A DNA stretch of 64,000 nt from Aeromonas sp. FDAARGOS 1405 (GTDB lineage Bacteria > Pseudomonadota > Gammaproteobacteria > Enterobacterales > Aeromonadaceae): the NCBI RefSeq assembly GCF_019048265.1, contig NZ_CP077311.1, forward strand, positions 3,853,001 to 3,917,000, read 5' to 3'. The position numbers were made by a program, and so were the translations under genes. The stretch's first letter is position 1; each line of letters begins with the position of its first letter. Below are positions 47,941 to 57,520 of the stretch, piece after piece. The notes beneath the pieces were generated by a model. It was not told the origin of the DNA. It worked only from the letters and a program-made list of their open reading frames with translations, and searched no databases.

Positions 47941-49182
47941 TCACGCCGATTTGGCGGCCTCAACCTCCTCACGGCGTGTACGTTTTGCCAAATACATGGC
48001 TTTGTCTGCCAGCTCGCACAGCTCGCTGGCGCGGGTCCCGGGTTGATGGATGGCAAAACCGATGCTGATCCCTGCCACCAGTTGCTGTCCATCCCGCAAT
48101 ACCACAGGATCACTCATCGCCTGCTGAATGCGGTCGATCACCTCTTCCACATCCTGCCCCAGATGCACAGGTGTCAGCAGTATGGCGAACTCATCCCCCC
48201 CCAGCCGGCAGACCAGATCTCCGGGGCGCAGCTGATGCTGTACCCGCCGGGAGAGGGTCACCAGCACATCGTCACCGGCGTTGTGCCCCAGGGTGTCGTT
48301 AATCTGTTTGAAACGATCGCAATCGAGATAAAGCAGGGCGAACGAGGCCCCCCCCTCGCTTACCTCCCCAATGGCATGCTCGAGGCGCGCCTCGAACAAC
48401 GCCCGGTTGGGCAACCCGGTCAACGCATCATGGGTCGCCTGGTGGAGCAGACTGGCGTTCTCCCGCGCCTGATGAGCCTGCCAGGCTTGCAGCTCATCCA
48501 GCAGGGCGTTGAAATCCTCTCCCAGTTCATTGAGCTCGACGATATCGGCCGGTGGCGCCCGCATCCCCAGAGTGCGTTGTCGACGCACCGAGTGGGCGAC
48601 CTGTGCCAGTTGTCGCAGTGGCGAGGTGATCGCGACCTGCATCCGCCCGGCGACATAGAAGGCGCCCATCACACTCAACACCAGGCAAATCACCATCACC
48701 AGCAGCACCGAGAGCAAGAACAGCAACAGATACTCGCCATGACCGCGCAGCTCTATGGTGGCAATCTGATCACCTCCCCGCAGCATGGGATAGGTGACCG
48801 GCCCCGGTAACAGCAGGCGGGCAAGATAATCTTCGACTGTGGCCAGTGGATTGCTGACGGGACGAACCCATTTAGCGAGCTGTTGACCATTGGCCAGCAC
48901 GATACTGGCTTCGGCCACCTCCTCATGGGCGACAATACCGCCAAGCGCCTCGCTCGCTGCCTCTTCATCGTGGAACACCACCGCCGCCTCGGCGCTGTAG
49001 CTGATTGCGCGGGCCACCAGCTCCAGATTGTGATCGGCGTAGAAGCGTACTACCAGCAAGGCAATCAGAGTAAAAAATAGTCCCGCCACGCTGACGGCCG
49101 TGATGGCGGCCACCAGATGGGTTCGCCCCAGGCTCTGACGTAGGGTCGGACGACGGGGATCCGCGCTGACCTGTCGTCTCAT
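47941..49182 (-). CDS. yfiN: Diguanylate cyclase YfiN/DgcN
   Basis: A 413-residue inner-membrane diguanylate cyclase making cyclic di-GMP from two GTP. A membrane helix at about 24-47 and another at about 150-175 enclose a periplasmic domain; a HAMP-like linker leads to a C-terminal GGDEF domain. The active site is RLGGDEFAIL, and RPGD five residues upstream is the RxxD inhibitory site. In related bacteria YfiR holds YfiN inactive until periplasmic stress. The ATG at 49182 overlaps the yfiR stop by four bases (ATGA). Confidence 0.93.
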   Translation of the reverse strand: MRRQVSADPRRPTLRQSLGRTHLVAAITAVSVAGLFFTLIALLVVRFYADHNLELVARAISYSAEAAVVFHDEEAASEALGGIVAHEEVAEASIVLANGQQLAKWVRPVSNPLATVEDYLARLLLPGPVTYPMLRGGDQIATIELRGHGEYLLLFLLSVLLVMVICLVLSVMGAFYVAGRMQVAITSPLRQLAQVAHSVRRQRTLGMRAPPADIVELNELGEDFNALLDELQAWQAHQARENASLLHQATHDALTGLPNRALFEARLEHAIGEVSEGGASFALLYLDCDRFKQINDTLGHNAGDDVLVTLSRRVQHQLRPGDLVCRLGGDEFAILLTPVHLGQDVEEVIDRIQQAMSDPVVLRDGQQLVAGISIGFAIHQPGTRASELCELADKAMYLAKRTRREEVEAAKSA

Positions 49183-49736
49183 GGGACCCCCTTGTCGGCA
49201 CGGGCCAGCTTGAGCACAGCGGGATGTACTCGTACGCCGCTCAGGGCCAGGGCATCGAGGTTCACTTTAAACCGCACTCGCACGCTGTCCGGCGAGGTCT
49301 GCAGGCAGAACACCGAGCTGGTGGAACAGTCGTGGTTGTATTCGCTGATGCTGAGCACTGAATGACCCTGCAAGCGCGCAAACAACGCAATCCGGGTCGG
49401 CTCGTCGACGACGCCGAGATAGAGCACATCGCAATTATCACTGATGGCCGGATCACTCGCGTCGTAGCGATTGACCTGCACGGCACGGCCATTGGCCTGA
49501 CGATCGATGGTAAAGAGGGCTCCGGCATACTCCGTCGGCGCCGCCACACATAGGCGCAGCACCGCAGGCTCGGTGGGCCAGCGAGTGTAACTCAGGATAT
49601 CGAGCACCAGCTCCCTGACCGCCGTCGCCCGGCTCTCTGCGGCCGTTTCCGCCAGCGCGTGAGGCAACAGCAGACCAAACCCTAACAGCAAGGGCGCCAG
49701 GCGAGCGGCGAAACGGGGAGAAAAGAGTAACAGCAT
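49179..49736 (-). CDS. yfiR: Periplasmic regulator YfiR
   Basis: A 185-residue exported protein; an N-terminal hydrophobic signal (RLAPLLLGFGLLLPHALA) ends near residue 25. The mature domain matches YfiR/DUF4154 with VRELVLDILSYTRWP, the four cysteines seen in the family (LCVAAP, NCDVLYLG, DCSTSSVFC), and SISEYNHDC. The redox state of these cysteines is known to affect YfiR activity in Pseudomonas. It is the first gene of the yfiRNB operon. The start is uncertain: the ATG at 49736 has a weak ribosome-binding site, and an ATG at 49778 would add 14 residues. Confidence 0.87.
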   Translation of the reverse strand: MLLLFSPRFAARLAPLLLGFGLLLPHALAETAAESRATAVRELVLDILSYTRWPTEPAVLRLCVAAPTEYAGALFTIDRQANGRAVQVNRYDASDPAISDNCDVLYLGVVDEPTRIALFARLQGHSVLSISEYNHDCSTSSVFCLQTSPDSVRVRFKVNLDALALSGVRVHPAVLKLARADKGVP

Positions 49737-49870
49737 GATCGGGAAGTGGCCGCCTTGACAACACCGCTGCAGTGGCATAGCGGTTCGGGTACATGTATCC
49801 AGATAGTAAGTTGGTGGACACTGGCCTGACAAGTCTCCCGAAGCCCTCCCGCCCGGAAGCCGTGTAAAGA

Positions 49871-49905
49871 AAACAGAGAGCCCGTCTGGTGACGGGCTCT
49901 CTGTT
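49871..49905 (-). terminator. Terminator downstream of tyrR
   Basis: AACAGAGAGCCCGTC / GACGGGCTCTCTGTT, a 15-bp stem with a 4-nt loop; the minus strand continues TTTCTTTAC. Confidence 0.88.
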
Positions 49906-49924
49906 GGCTGGCATCCGGAACAAC

Positions 49925-51472
49925 TTACTTCTTGCTGATGCCGTATTCTCGCAGCTTGTTGGCGATGGCGGTATGCGACACACCCAGGCGTTTGGCCAGC
50001 TGACGGGTCGACGGGAAGGCGGGATAGAGCCGGGCCAGCAGCTGGCTCTCGAAGCGCTTCACCGCATCGTCGAGGTTTCCCTCAAACCACTCGTCGATCA
50101 GCGGCATGGTATCGGCCGCCACCGGCAGGTCGATCTGCTCGGGCCCCAGTTCATCCCCTTCCAGCAGGGTCATGGCACGGTAGAGACAGTTGCGCAGCTG
50201 ACGCACGTTGCCCGGCCAGCGATAGGCGGTCAGGTAGTCTGCCATGTTGCGGGTAAAGCGCGGACGGGGTCGCTGCAACTCGCTGGCAAAGCGGGAGACA
50301 AACTGCTGGGCCAGCACCATGATGTCTGCCTTGCGCTCGCGCAGGGGGGGCAGCGCCAGACTGAGCACGTTGAGGCGATAGTAGAGATCCTCGCGGAAGG
50401 TTCCTTCGTGCACCAGATCCAGCAACTGCTTCTGGGTAGTGCAGATGAAACGCACGTTGACCTTCACCTCCTGCTCGTCACCGACCCGGCGGAACACCCC
50501 ATCCTGCAGCACCCGTAAAAACTTGGTCTGCAGATGGGGAGACATGTCGCCGATCTCGTCCAGCATCAGGGTGCCGCCGCTCGCCAGCTCCAGCACGCCG
50601 CGCTTGCCCTCGGTGTTGTTGCCAAATGCGCCGGGGGCATAACCAAACAGCTCGCTCTCGGCCACGTTATCGGGCATGGCGGCGCAGTTGAGGGCCATAA
50701 AGGGGTGGCTGGAGCGCAGGCTGGCCCCGTGACAGGCACGGGCCAGCAGCTCCTTGCCGGTGCCGGTCTCGCCGACGATCAGCAGCGGCGCGTCCTGCAT
50801 CGCCAGTTTGCGCGCTTGCGACAGCACCTCTTTCATCTTGGGACTCTCGGCCTGCAGATGCTCGAAGCCCCCCACTTCCACCGCATGAAGCGCGCTGAAG
50901 TGCAGACCGACCCGACGGGCAGATTTGAGCACCACCACGGCCCCGGCCAGCGCCTGCTTGCCGCGGGCTTCTGCCACGAACAGCGGCATCAGATCTGCCA
51001 GATACTCTTCGCCATTGAAACTGAGCTTGCAGGTCTGCGGCTTGATCTCGCTCGCCTCCAGCCAGCGGGTGAAGGAGAAACCCTTGACCAGCGAACCGAG
51101 CGCCACCCCGCGCACCTCCTCCACCGGCAAGCCGAGGGTGGTGAGGGCAGACTGGTTGGCCTGGGTCACCTTGCCCTTGCTGTCGAGGGAGAAGACCAGA
51201 TCCGGCAGCGCCTTGAGCAGCGCCTCGATCTCGTGATGCTCTCGCTCGGAAGGCATGTAGGGGATGGTCTTGACGTCGTAGACGCCGGGAATGCGGCGGA
51301 TCTCCGGCATCAGGTGCTGAAAATCACTGAACTCCAGCTCGGGAAAGTTGAGATAGATGATGCCTGAGGTATCGATTTCGATGCCGCGCAGATCGATATT
51401 GTGCTCCACCAGGCGGTCGAGCAGTTCCCGGGTCAGGCCCAGGCGGTCTTCACAGCTGACTTCAAGACGCAT
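49925..51472 (-). CDS. tyrR: Aromatic amino acid regulator TyrR
   Basis: A 515-residue regulator of aromatic amino acid transport and metabolism. The ACT domain (1-70, MRLEVSCEDRLGLTRELLD) and PAS region (about 80-180) precede an AAA+ domain with Walker A GETGTGKE and Walker B LMLDEIGDMSP. The C-terminal helix-turn-helix reads STRQLAKRLGVSHTAIANKLREYGISKK. The sigma-54 contact motif GAFTGA is absent (GAFGNN), as expected for TyrR, which works with sigma-70. The ATG at 51472 aligns with E. coli TyrR; a GTG three codons upstream is possible. It lies downstream of phhAB behind a terminator. Confidence 0.95.
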   Translation of the reverse strand: MRLEVSCEDRLGLTRELLDRLVEHNIDLRGIEIDTSGIIYLNFPELEFSDFQHLMPEIRRIPGVYDVKTIPYMPSEREHHEIEALLKALPDLVFSLDSKGKVTQANQSALTTLGLPVEEVRGVALGSLVKGFSFTRWLEASEIKPQTCKLSFNGEEYLADLMPLFVAEARGKQALAGAVVVLKSARRVGLHFSALHAVEVGGFEHLQAESPKMKEVLSQARKLAMQDAPLLIVGETGTGKELLARACHGASLRSSHPFMALNCAAMPDNVAESELFGYAPGAFGNNTEGKRGVLELASGGTLMLDEIGDMSPHLQTKFLRVLQDGVFRRVGDEQEVKVNVRFICTTQKQLLDLVHEGTFREDLYYRLNVLSLALPPLRERKADIMVLAQQFVSRFASELQRPRPRFTRNMADYLTAYRWPGNVRQLRNCLYRAMTLLEGDELGPEQIDLPVAADTMPLIDEWFEGNLDDAVKRFESQLLARLYPAFPSTRQLAKRLGVSHTAIANKLREYGISKK

Positions 51473-51552
51473 TCGGGACACACTTCCTAGCTAACTCTAT
51501 GAATGAGCGGATAATACAGTCTCGATCCCCCCAGTGCGAGCGCCAGCCCATA

Positions 51553-51591
51553 AAAATGCGGGCCCGCCCCGCTTTCGCAGGCAGGCCCGGG
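51553..51591 (-). terminator. Terminator after the phhAB region
   Basis: A G/C-rich stem (GGGCC...GGCCC arms, minus strand) followed by ATTTTTA. It lies just past the phhB remnant and ahead of tyrR. Confidence 0.75.
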
Positions 51592-51620
51592 TCAACCGAT
51601 GACGCTGGTGTGGGGTGCGA

Positions 51621-51736
51621 TTACCGGAGCAACTGATCGGTGCGCGCCGCCATGATGAAGTCGTTGCGATGCAAGCCGCCGATCTTATGCATCCACCAGC
51701 TGACGGTCACCTCCCCCATTCGGTCAGAAATGCAGG
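51621..51736 (-). pseudogene. Frameshifted remnant of a second phhB 3' end
   Basis: The minus strand repeats the last third of phh[21 protein letters not shown] followed by AARTDQLLR and a stop. Similarity to the intact gene starts at PAFLTEW (PAILTEW there). After TGG GG a base is missing relative to phhB, so the frame is broken. Over the final 90 bases the two copies differ at about 12 positions, most of them at third codon positions. There is no start region or upstream two-thirds. It lies 33 bp downstream of the intact phhB stop. Confidence 0.88.
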
Positions 51737-51769
51737 AAGGGGGATACTCCGCCTCAACCTGTTCTCAGA

Positions 51770-52108
51770 TTATCTGGGCAATTGGTCTGTACGCGCAGCC
51801 ATGATGAAGTCGTTGCGATGCAAACCGCCGATCTTGTGGGTCCACCAGCTGACGGTCACCTTGCCCCACTCGGTCAGGATGGCCGGATGATGGAACTCTG
51901 CCTCCGCCAGCTCGCCCAGGCGGTTGGTAAACGCCAGCGCCTCCTTGAAGTTGCGAAACGTAAATTCCCGCCGCAGTTGCAGCGCCCCCCCCTCCACCAG
52001 CGGCTGCCAGTCGGGAATAAGCTGCATCAGCTCACGCAGCTCCTCATCGCTCACCTTGGGGGCATCGGCGCGACACGCTTCACACTGTTGGCTGGCCAGT
52101 TCGGACAT
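51770..52108 (-). CDS. phhB: Pterin-4a-carbinolamine dehydratase
   Basis: A 112-residue enzyme that dehydrates 4a-hydroxytetrahydropterin formed by phenylalanine hydroxylase, regenerating the cofactor. The active-site pattern is present in [24 protein letters not shown], with the conserved histidines. It directly follows phhA (63 bp gap), the same order as in Pseudomonas phhAB. An N-terminal CEACRAD segment adds two cysteines, common in this branch. A broken copy of its tail lies downstream. Confidence 0.95.
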   Translation of the reverse strand: MSELASQQCEACRADAPKVSDEELRELMQLIPDWQPLVEGGALQLRREFTFRNFKEALAFTNRLGELAEAEFHHPAILTEWGKVTVSWWTHKIGGLHRNDFIMAARTDQLPR

Positions 52109-52171
52109 GGGTTACTCCTGCTTGAATTAATGAAAAATTAATGAAAATGAAATAGGGTTGTTTGCTTTTGG

Positions 52172-52966
52172 TCAGCTCGCCTGTTTGCCAGCGGGAACCT
52201 CAAAACGTGGCGGATAGAGGCCAAGCCGACTGGCCTCGGCCAGAGCAGCCATGATCTCCTCCCCGGTCAGCTGGTAGAGATGATCGAGACTCGGCAGCAC
52301 AAAATAGGTGGGCTGCATGATGTCGATGCGATACGGGGTGCGCAGCACGGTCAGCAGATCGAAGGGTTGCAGCAGCGGTTTGCCACAGAGGGCATAGGCG
52401 GTCTCGCCGATGGAGGAGAGAATACCGCCGCCGTAGATACGTAGCCCGTCCGGCGTTGCCAAGAGGCCAAACTCCACGGTGAACCAGTAGAGACGGGCCA
52501 GAAAGACCCGCTGCTCCTTGCTCGCCTGCTGGCCAAGCTGGCCATAGAGGTGGGTGAAGTGGGCAAAGGCCGGATTGGTCAGCATGGCGCAGTGGCCGAA
52601 GATCTCGTGAAAGATATCCGGCTCTTGCAGGTAGTCGAGCTCGTCCCGGCGCCGGATAAAGGTCGCCACCGGAAACTGGCGATTGGCCAGCAGAGCGAAG
52701 AAGCGATCGAACGAGATAAGTGCAGGTACTGCCGCCACCGACCAGCCGGTCGCAGGCTGCAAGACGGCGTTGATCTCGGCCAGCTGGGGGATGCGATCAC
52801 GGGGCAGCCCCAGCCTGTCGAGACCGACCAGATACTCGTTACACCCCTTGCCAGCAAGAGCGGCGAACTGACGCTCGATCAGGATCTGCCAGGTGCCGTG
52901 CTCTTCGTTGCTGTAGTGGATCACCCCGTCAGCATCCGGCTGGTGGGCGGTGTAGAAGGTTGCCAT
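52172..52966 (-). CDS. phhA: Phenylalanine 4-hydroxylase
   Basis: Iron- and tetrahydropterin-dependent enzyme that converts phenylalanine to tyrosine. The protein is 264 residues, the size of bacterial monomeric PAH. The iron triad is H120, H125 (EPDIFHEIFGHCAM) and E165 (YWFTVEFGL); the GLATPDG-like loop and YALCGKPLLQPF follow. The ATG at 52966 was chosen by family alignment, with an in-frame start eight codons upstream being less likely. It forms an operon with phhB and is preceded by a candidate TyrR box. Confidence 0.95.
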   Translation of the reverse strand: MATFYTAHQPDADGVIHYSNEEHGTWQILIERQFAALAGKGCNEYLVGLDRLGLPRDRIPQLAEINAVLQPATGWSVAAVPALISFDRFFALLANRQFPVATFIRRRDELDYLQEPDIFHEIFGHCAMLTNPAFAHFTHLYGQLGQQASKEQRVFLARLYWFTVEFGLLATPDGLRIYGGGILSSIGETAYALCGKPLLQPFDLLTVLRTPYRIDIMQPTYFVLPSLDHLYQLTGEEIMAALAEASRLGLYPPRFEVPAGKQAS

Positions 52967-53047
52967 AGCGGTTCCATCCTCTGGCGCCACATCAGGCGCC
53001 TTGCCGTTTCATCACGGCTTCACTGTAACGAAATGGCAACAAAAAAA

Positions 53048-53070
53048 GCAGCCGACCCATGAGTCGGCAG
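53048..53070 (-). terminator. Terminator of the ydcSTUV-patD operon
   Basis: GCCGAC / GTCGGC stem with flanking CTG and TGC, followed on the minus strand by TTTTTTTG, about 50 bp after the patD stop. Confidence 0.8.
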
Positions 53071-53081
53071 CCTGAAACAGT

Positions 53082-53099
53082 TGTAAATAAATTGTGACA
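53082..53099 (-). promoter_or_regulatory. Candidate TyrR box upstream of phhA
   Basis: TGTAAA-TAAATT-GTGACA fits the TyrR consensus TGTAAA-N6-TTTACA with a perfect left half and 4 of 6 in the right half. It lies about 116 bp upstream of the phhA start. Confidence 0.5.
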
Positions 53100-53118
53100 A
53101 CCCGCTAACCAATCCCCA

Positions 53119-54549
53119 CTACAGCTTGACCATGATATGGCGCGGCACCGTGTAATCCTCCAGCGCATAGAGGGAGAGATCCTTGCCGTAGCCCGACATC
53201 TTCATGCCGCCGTGGGGCATCTCGGAGGTGAGCATGAAGTGGGTATTGATCCAGGTGCAACCATATTGCAGGTAGCTGGCCACCTTGCTGGCGAGGCTCA
53301 GATCCTTGGTCCAGACCGACGAGGCGAGGCCATAGTCCGAGTCGTTGGCCCACTGCACCACCTGCTCGGCATCGTTAAAACGGGTCACCGACACCACGGG
53401 GCCAAACACCTCGCGGCGCACGATCTCATCCTCCTGCCGGGCCCCGACAATCAGGGTCGGCTCGAAGAAGAAGCCGTTGCCGGGACGGATCTTGCCCCCC
53501 GCCGTCACCTCCACATGACCGCTGCTCTGGGCCCGCTCGACAAAGCTGGCGACCCGGTTGCGCTGTCTGTCCGAGATGAGCGGCCCCATCTCAACCCCCT
53601 CCTCGTACTGGCTGCCCACCTTGATGGAGGCCACCGCCTCGGTCATGGCGGCGACGAACTTGTCGTAGATTTTGCCCTGGGCATAGATACGGCAGGCGGC
53701 GGTGCAATCTTGCCCTGCATTGTAGAAACCGAAGGTGCGAATACCCGCCACCACCGCCTCCAGATCCGCATCGTCGAAGATGATCACCGGCGCCTTGCCC
53801 CCTAGTTCAAGGTGGGTGCGCTTCATGGTACGGGCGGCGCTTTGCAGGATCTTCTGGCCGGTGGCGATATCGCCGGTGAGCGACACCATCCGCACCAGCG
53901 GGTGCTCCACCAGCGGCGCCCCCACACTCTCGCCCCGCCCGCAGATGACGTTGATGATGCCGCGCGGGAAGATCTCGCTGGCCAGCTCGGCAAGGCGCAG
54001 GGCGGTGAGCGGGGTCTGCTCGGAGGGTTTGAGCACCACCGTATTGCCCGCCGCCAGCACCGGCGCCATCTTCCAGGCCGCCATCATCAACGGGTAGTTC
54101 CAGGGGGCGATACTGCCTACCACCCCGACGGGATCGCGGCGGATCATGCTGGTGTGTCCCTCGATATACTCCCCCGCCAGCGGCCCTTGCAGGCAACGGG
54201 CCGCCCCGGCAAAGAAGCGGAAGCAGTCCACCACTGCGGGCAGCTCGTCATTGAGCACTGCCAAATAGGGTTTGCCGCAGTTGAGGGATTCGAGCGCTGC
54301 GAACTCCTCGGCGTGACGCTCGATGAGATCCGCAAGCCGCAGCAGCAGGTTGCTGCGGCTTGCCGGGGTGGTGCGGCTCCACTGGGCGAAGGCGCGCTGG
54401 GCACCGTTCACCGCCCGGTTCACCTGTTCGAACGAGGCTTCGGGCACGGCGGCGATCTGTTCGCCGTTGGCCGGGTTGAGAATGGGTTCGGCCTGCCCCT
54501 CGCCGGTCACAAACTGGCCATCAATCAAGAGTTGGGTAGAGAGTTTCAT
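53119..54549 (-). CDS. patD: Gamma-aminobutyraldehyde dehydrogenase
   Basis: NAD(P)-dependent aldehyde dehydrogenase expected to oxidise 4-aminobutanal (from putrescine) to GABA. The protein is 476 residues, and its similarity to E. coli PatD (YdcW, 474) is high along its length: [65 protein letters not shown] with the general base glutamate, and [16 protein letters not shown] with the catalytic cysteine. It is the last gene of the operon, 30 bp after ydcV, matching the E. coli ydcSTUVW order. Confidence 0.93.
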   Translation of the reverse strand: MKLSTQLLIDGQFVTGEGQAEPILNPANGEQIAAVPEASFEQVNRAVNGAQRAFAQWSRTTPASRSNLLLRLADLIERHAEEFAALESLNCGKPYLAVLNDELPAVVDCFRFFAGAARCLQGPLAGEYIEGHTSMIRRDPVGVVGSIAPWNYPLMMAAWKMAPVLAAGNTVVLKPSEQTPLTALRLAELASEIFPRGIINVICGRGESVGAPLVEHPLVRMVSLTGDIATGQKILQSAARTMKRTHLELGGKAPVIIFDDADLEAVVAGIRTFGFYNAGQDCTAACRIYAQGKIYDKFVAAMTEAVASIKVGSQYEEGVEMGPLISDRQRNRVASFVERAQSSGHVEVTAGGKIRPGNGFFFEPTLIVGARQEDEIVRREVFGPVVSVTRFNDAEQVVQWANDSDYGLASSVWTKDLSLASKVASYLQYGCTWINTHFMLTSEMPHGGMKMSGYGKDLSLYALEDYTVPRHIMVKL

Positions 54550-54578
54550 GGTTGCATCCTTGCGCACGCGTTGAGTCA

Positions 54579-55406
54579 TCATTTGCCACTGCCAGCGACA
54601 TCGTGGGTGTCGCGAGTGAGGTAGTAGGCAAGCAAAATAGGGATAGTGGTGAAGGCCACTATGATGAGGGCCACCACGTTGGTGACCGGCCTGTCTCGGG
54701 GGCGGATCAGCTCCTGATACATCCAGATGGGCAGGGTGGTCTGCTGGCCCGCAGTGAAGGTAGTGACGATCACTTCATCAAAGCTCAGGGCAAAGGCCAG
54801 CATGCCCCCCGCCAGCAGCGCCGTGGCCAGATTGGGCAGGATCACGTAGCGCAGGGTCTGAAAACCATCGGCCCCGAGATCCATCGACGCTTCGATCAGC
54901 GACTGGTTGGTGCGGCGAAAACGGGCCAGCGCATTGTTGTAAACCACCACCACACAGAAGGTGGCGTGGCCGATGACGATGGTCCAGAAGCTGAACGGGA
55001 TCTCCATCAACCCGTAGGCCGAGCGCAGCGCAATGCCGGTGACAATGCCGGGCAGCGCGATGGGCAGCACCAGCAAGAGCGACACCACCTCCTGACCGAA
55101 GAAGCGGCTGCGGGCAATGGCCCCTGCCGCCAGAGTGCCGAGCACCATGGCCGCCAGCGTCGCCAGCCCCGCTACCTCCAGCGACAGCTGGATGGCACGC
55201 CATACATCGGGGCGATTGAGGGTCACCTCGAACCACTTGAGGGTGAGCCCGGGGGGCGGAAACTGGTAACTCTTGCTCTCGCTGGTGAAGGCGTAGAGGA
55301 AGATAAACAGAATGGGAAAGTGCAGGAACAAGAGCCCACCGATGGCGGCGTACTTGAGCAGGCCCGAAGGGCGCTCTCCCTGACTGCTCACTGAGCTAGC
55401 TGACAT
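54579..55406 (-). CDS. ydcV: ABC transporter permease YdcV
   Basis: Inner-membrane permease of a polyamine/spermidine-type ABC importer. The protein is 275 residues with six hydrophobic helices and the EAA loop [20 protein letters not shown] that docks on the ATPase. Its partner permease YdcU is immediately upstream, and the ATPase and binding protein complete the set. A strong AAGGAGG precedes the ATG at 55406. Confidence 0.9.
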   Translation of the reverse strand: MSASSVSSQGERPSGLLKYAAIGGLLFLHFPILFIFLYAFTSESKSYQFPPPGLTLKWFEVTLNRPDVWRAIQLSLEVAGLATLAAMVLGTLAAGAIARSRFFGQEVVSLLLVLPIALPGIVTGIALRSAYGLMEIPFSFWTIVIGHATFCVVVVYNNALARFRRTNQSLIEASMDLGADGFQTLRYVILPNLATALLAGGMLAFALSFDEVIVTTFTAGQQTTLPIWMYQELIRPRDRPVTNVVALIIVAFTTIPILLAYYLTRDTHDVAGSGK

Positions 55407-55441
55407 GACGGCCTCCTTGCTGCCGGTTCAAAGCGATAGGG

Positions 55442-56406
55442 TCAAAGCGCATCAAAAGCCCCCAGTCGTTTCGCGATCGCCAGATAGATGGCGATGATAA
55501 GGATCGGCACCAACGAGAAGGCGGCGGCGAAGGGCAAGTTGCCCGCAGTCCCCTGCTGCATATAGACCACCTGACCGATATACATGGTCGAGTTGCCAAT
55601 GATGCCGGGGATGATGTAATCACCGAGGGTCAGCGAGAAGGTGAAGATGGAGCCCGCCACCACACCGGGCAACGCCAGCGGCAGGATCAGGTTGCGAAAA
55701 GTCTGGGCGGGTGTTGCCCCCAGATCACTGCTCGCCTCCAGGAGGGATCGCGGAATACGCTCCACCGCCGCCTGAATGGGCAGGATCATGAAGGGCAGCC
55801 AGACATAGACGAACAAGATAAAGGTGCCGAGCCGCGAAAAAGAGAGCGACGGGCCACCTATCACCGGCAGGGAGAGGATGGCATCGAGCAGCCACTCCAG
55901 CCCCATGCTGTCCGCAAGCCAGCTCACTACCCCCTCCTTGGCCAAGATCAGCTTCCAGGCGTAGACCCGCACCAGATAGCTGGACCAGAGCGGCAGCATG
56001 ATCCCCACATAGAACAGCGCCCGGGTCTTGCCACTGGTGTAGCGCGCCATGTAGTAGGCCACCGGAAAACCGAGCAGGGCGCAGGCCAGGGTCACCAGCA
56101 GCGACATGCCGACGGTGCGGCCGATCACATCCAGATTCTCCGGCCGTAGCAGGGCGACGAAGTTTTGCAGCCCCAGCTCGTGGCGCACCTGACCGCTGAA
56201 CTCGTCCAGCCCGAACAGAGAGTTGGAGAGCAGCATCAGCAAGGAGCCGACATAGATGATGCCGAGCCACAGCAGCGGCGGCCCCAGCAGGATCGCCAGC
56301 AGCAGGCCGGGCCGACCATAGAGCAGGGTCGAGAGGCGCCGCAGCGGCCTGAAACGGGCAGGTTCGGGCTGATGGTTCATGGCAAGACTCGCACTGTGAG
56401 AGGCAC

Positions 56407-56410
<4 letters not shown>
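55442..56410 (-). CDS. ydcU: ABC transporter permease YdcU
   Basis: The other membrane subunit of the polyamine-type importer, 322 residues with about six helices and an EAA loop LLEASSDLGATPAQTFRNLILPLALPG. The conserved YLVRVYAWKLIL and ARYTSGKTRALFY fit PotB/YdcU permeases. The ATG at 56410 overlaps the ydcT stop by four bases (ATGA); another ATG at 56380 is possible. Longer in-frame sequence lies inside ydcT and is rejected. Confidence 0.9.
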
Positions 56411-57420
<1,010 letters not shown>

Positions 57421-57445
57421 GGGGCGTCCTTGTCTGTACTGGGAT

Positions 57446-57467
57446 GGGCCGGACTCCTGTCCGGCCC
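57446..57467 (-). other. Hairpin between ydcS and ydcT
   Basis: GGGCCGGAC / GTCCGGCCC, a 9-bp perfect stem with a 4-nt loop. The minus strand has no T-run (CATCCCAG follows), so it is likely an mRNA-stabilising or partial attenuation element that lets the binding-protein gene be expressed above the rest. Confidence 0.6.
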
Positions 57468-57520
57468 GCTTGATTATCCGGTTTGAGCAACTGTGCAGAG
57501 GAAACGCTGCTCACCCCACC

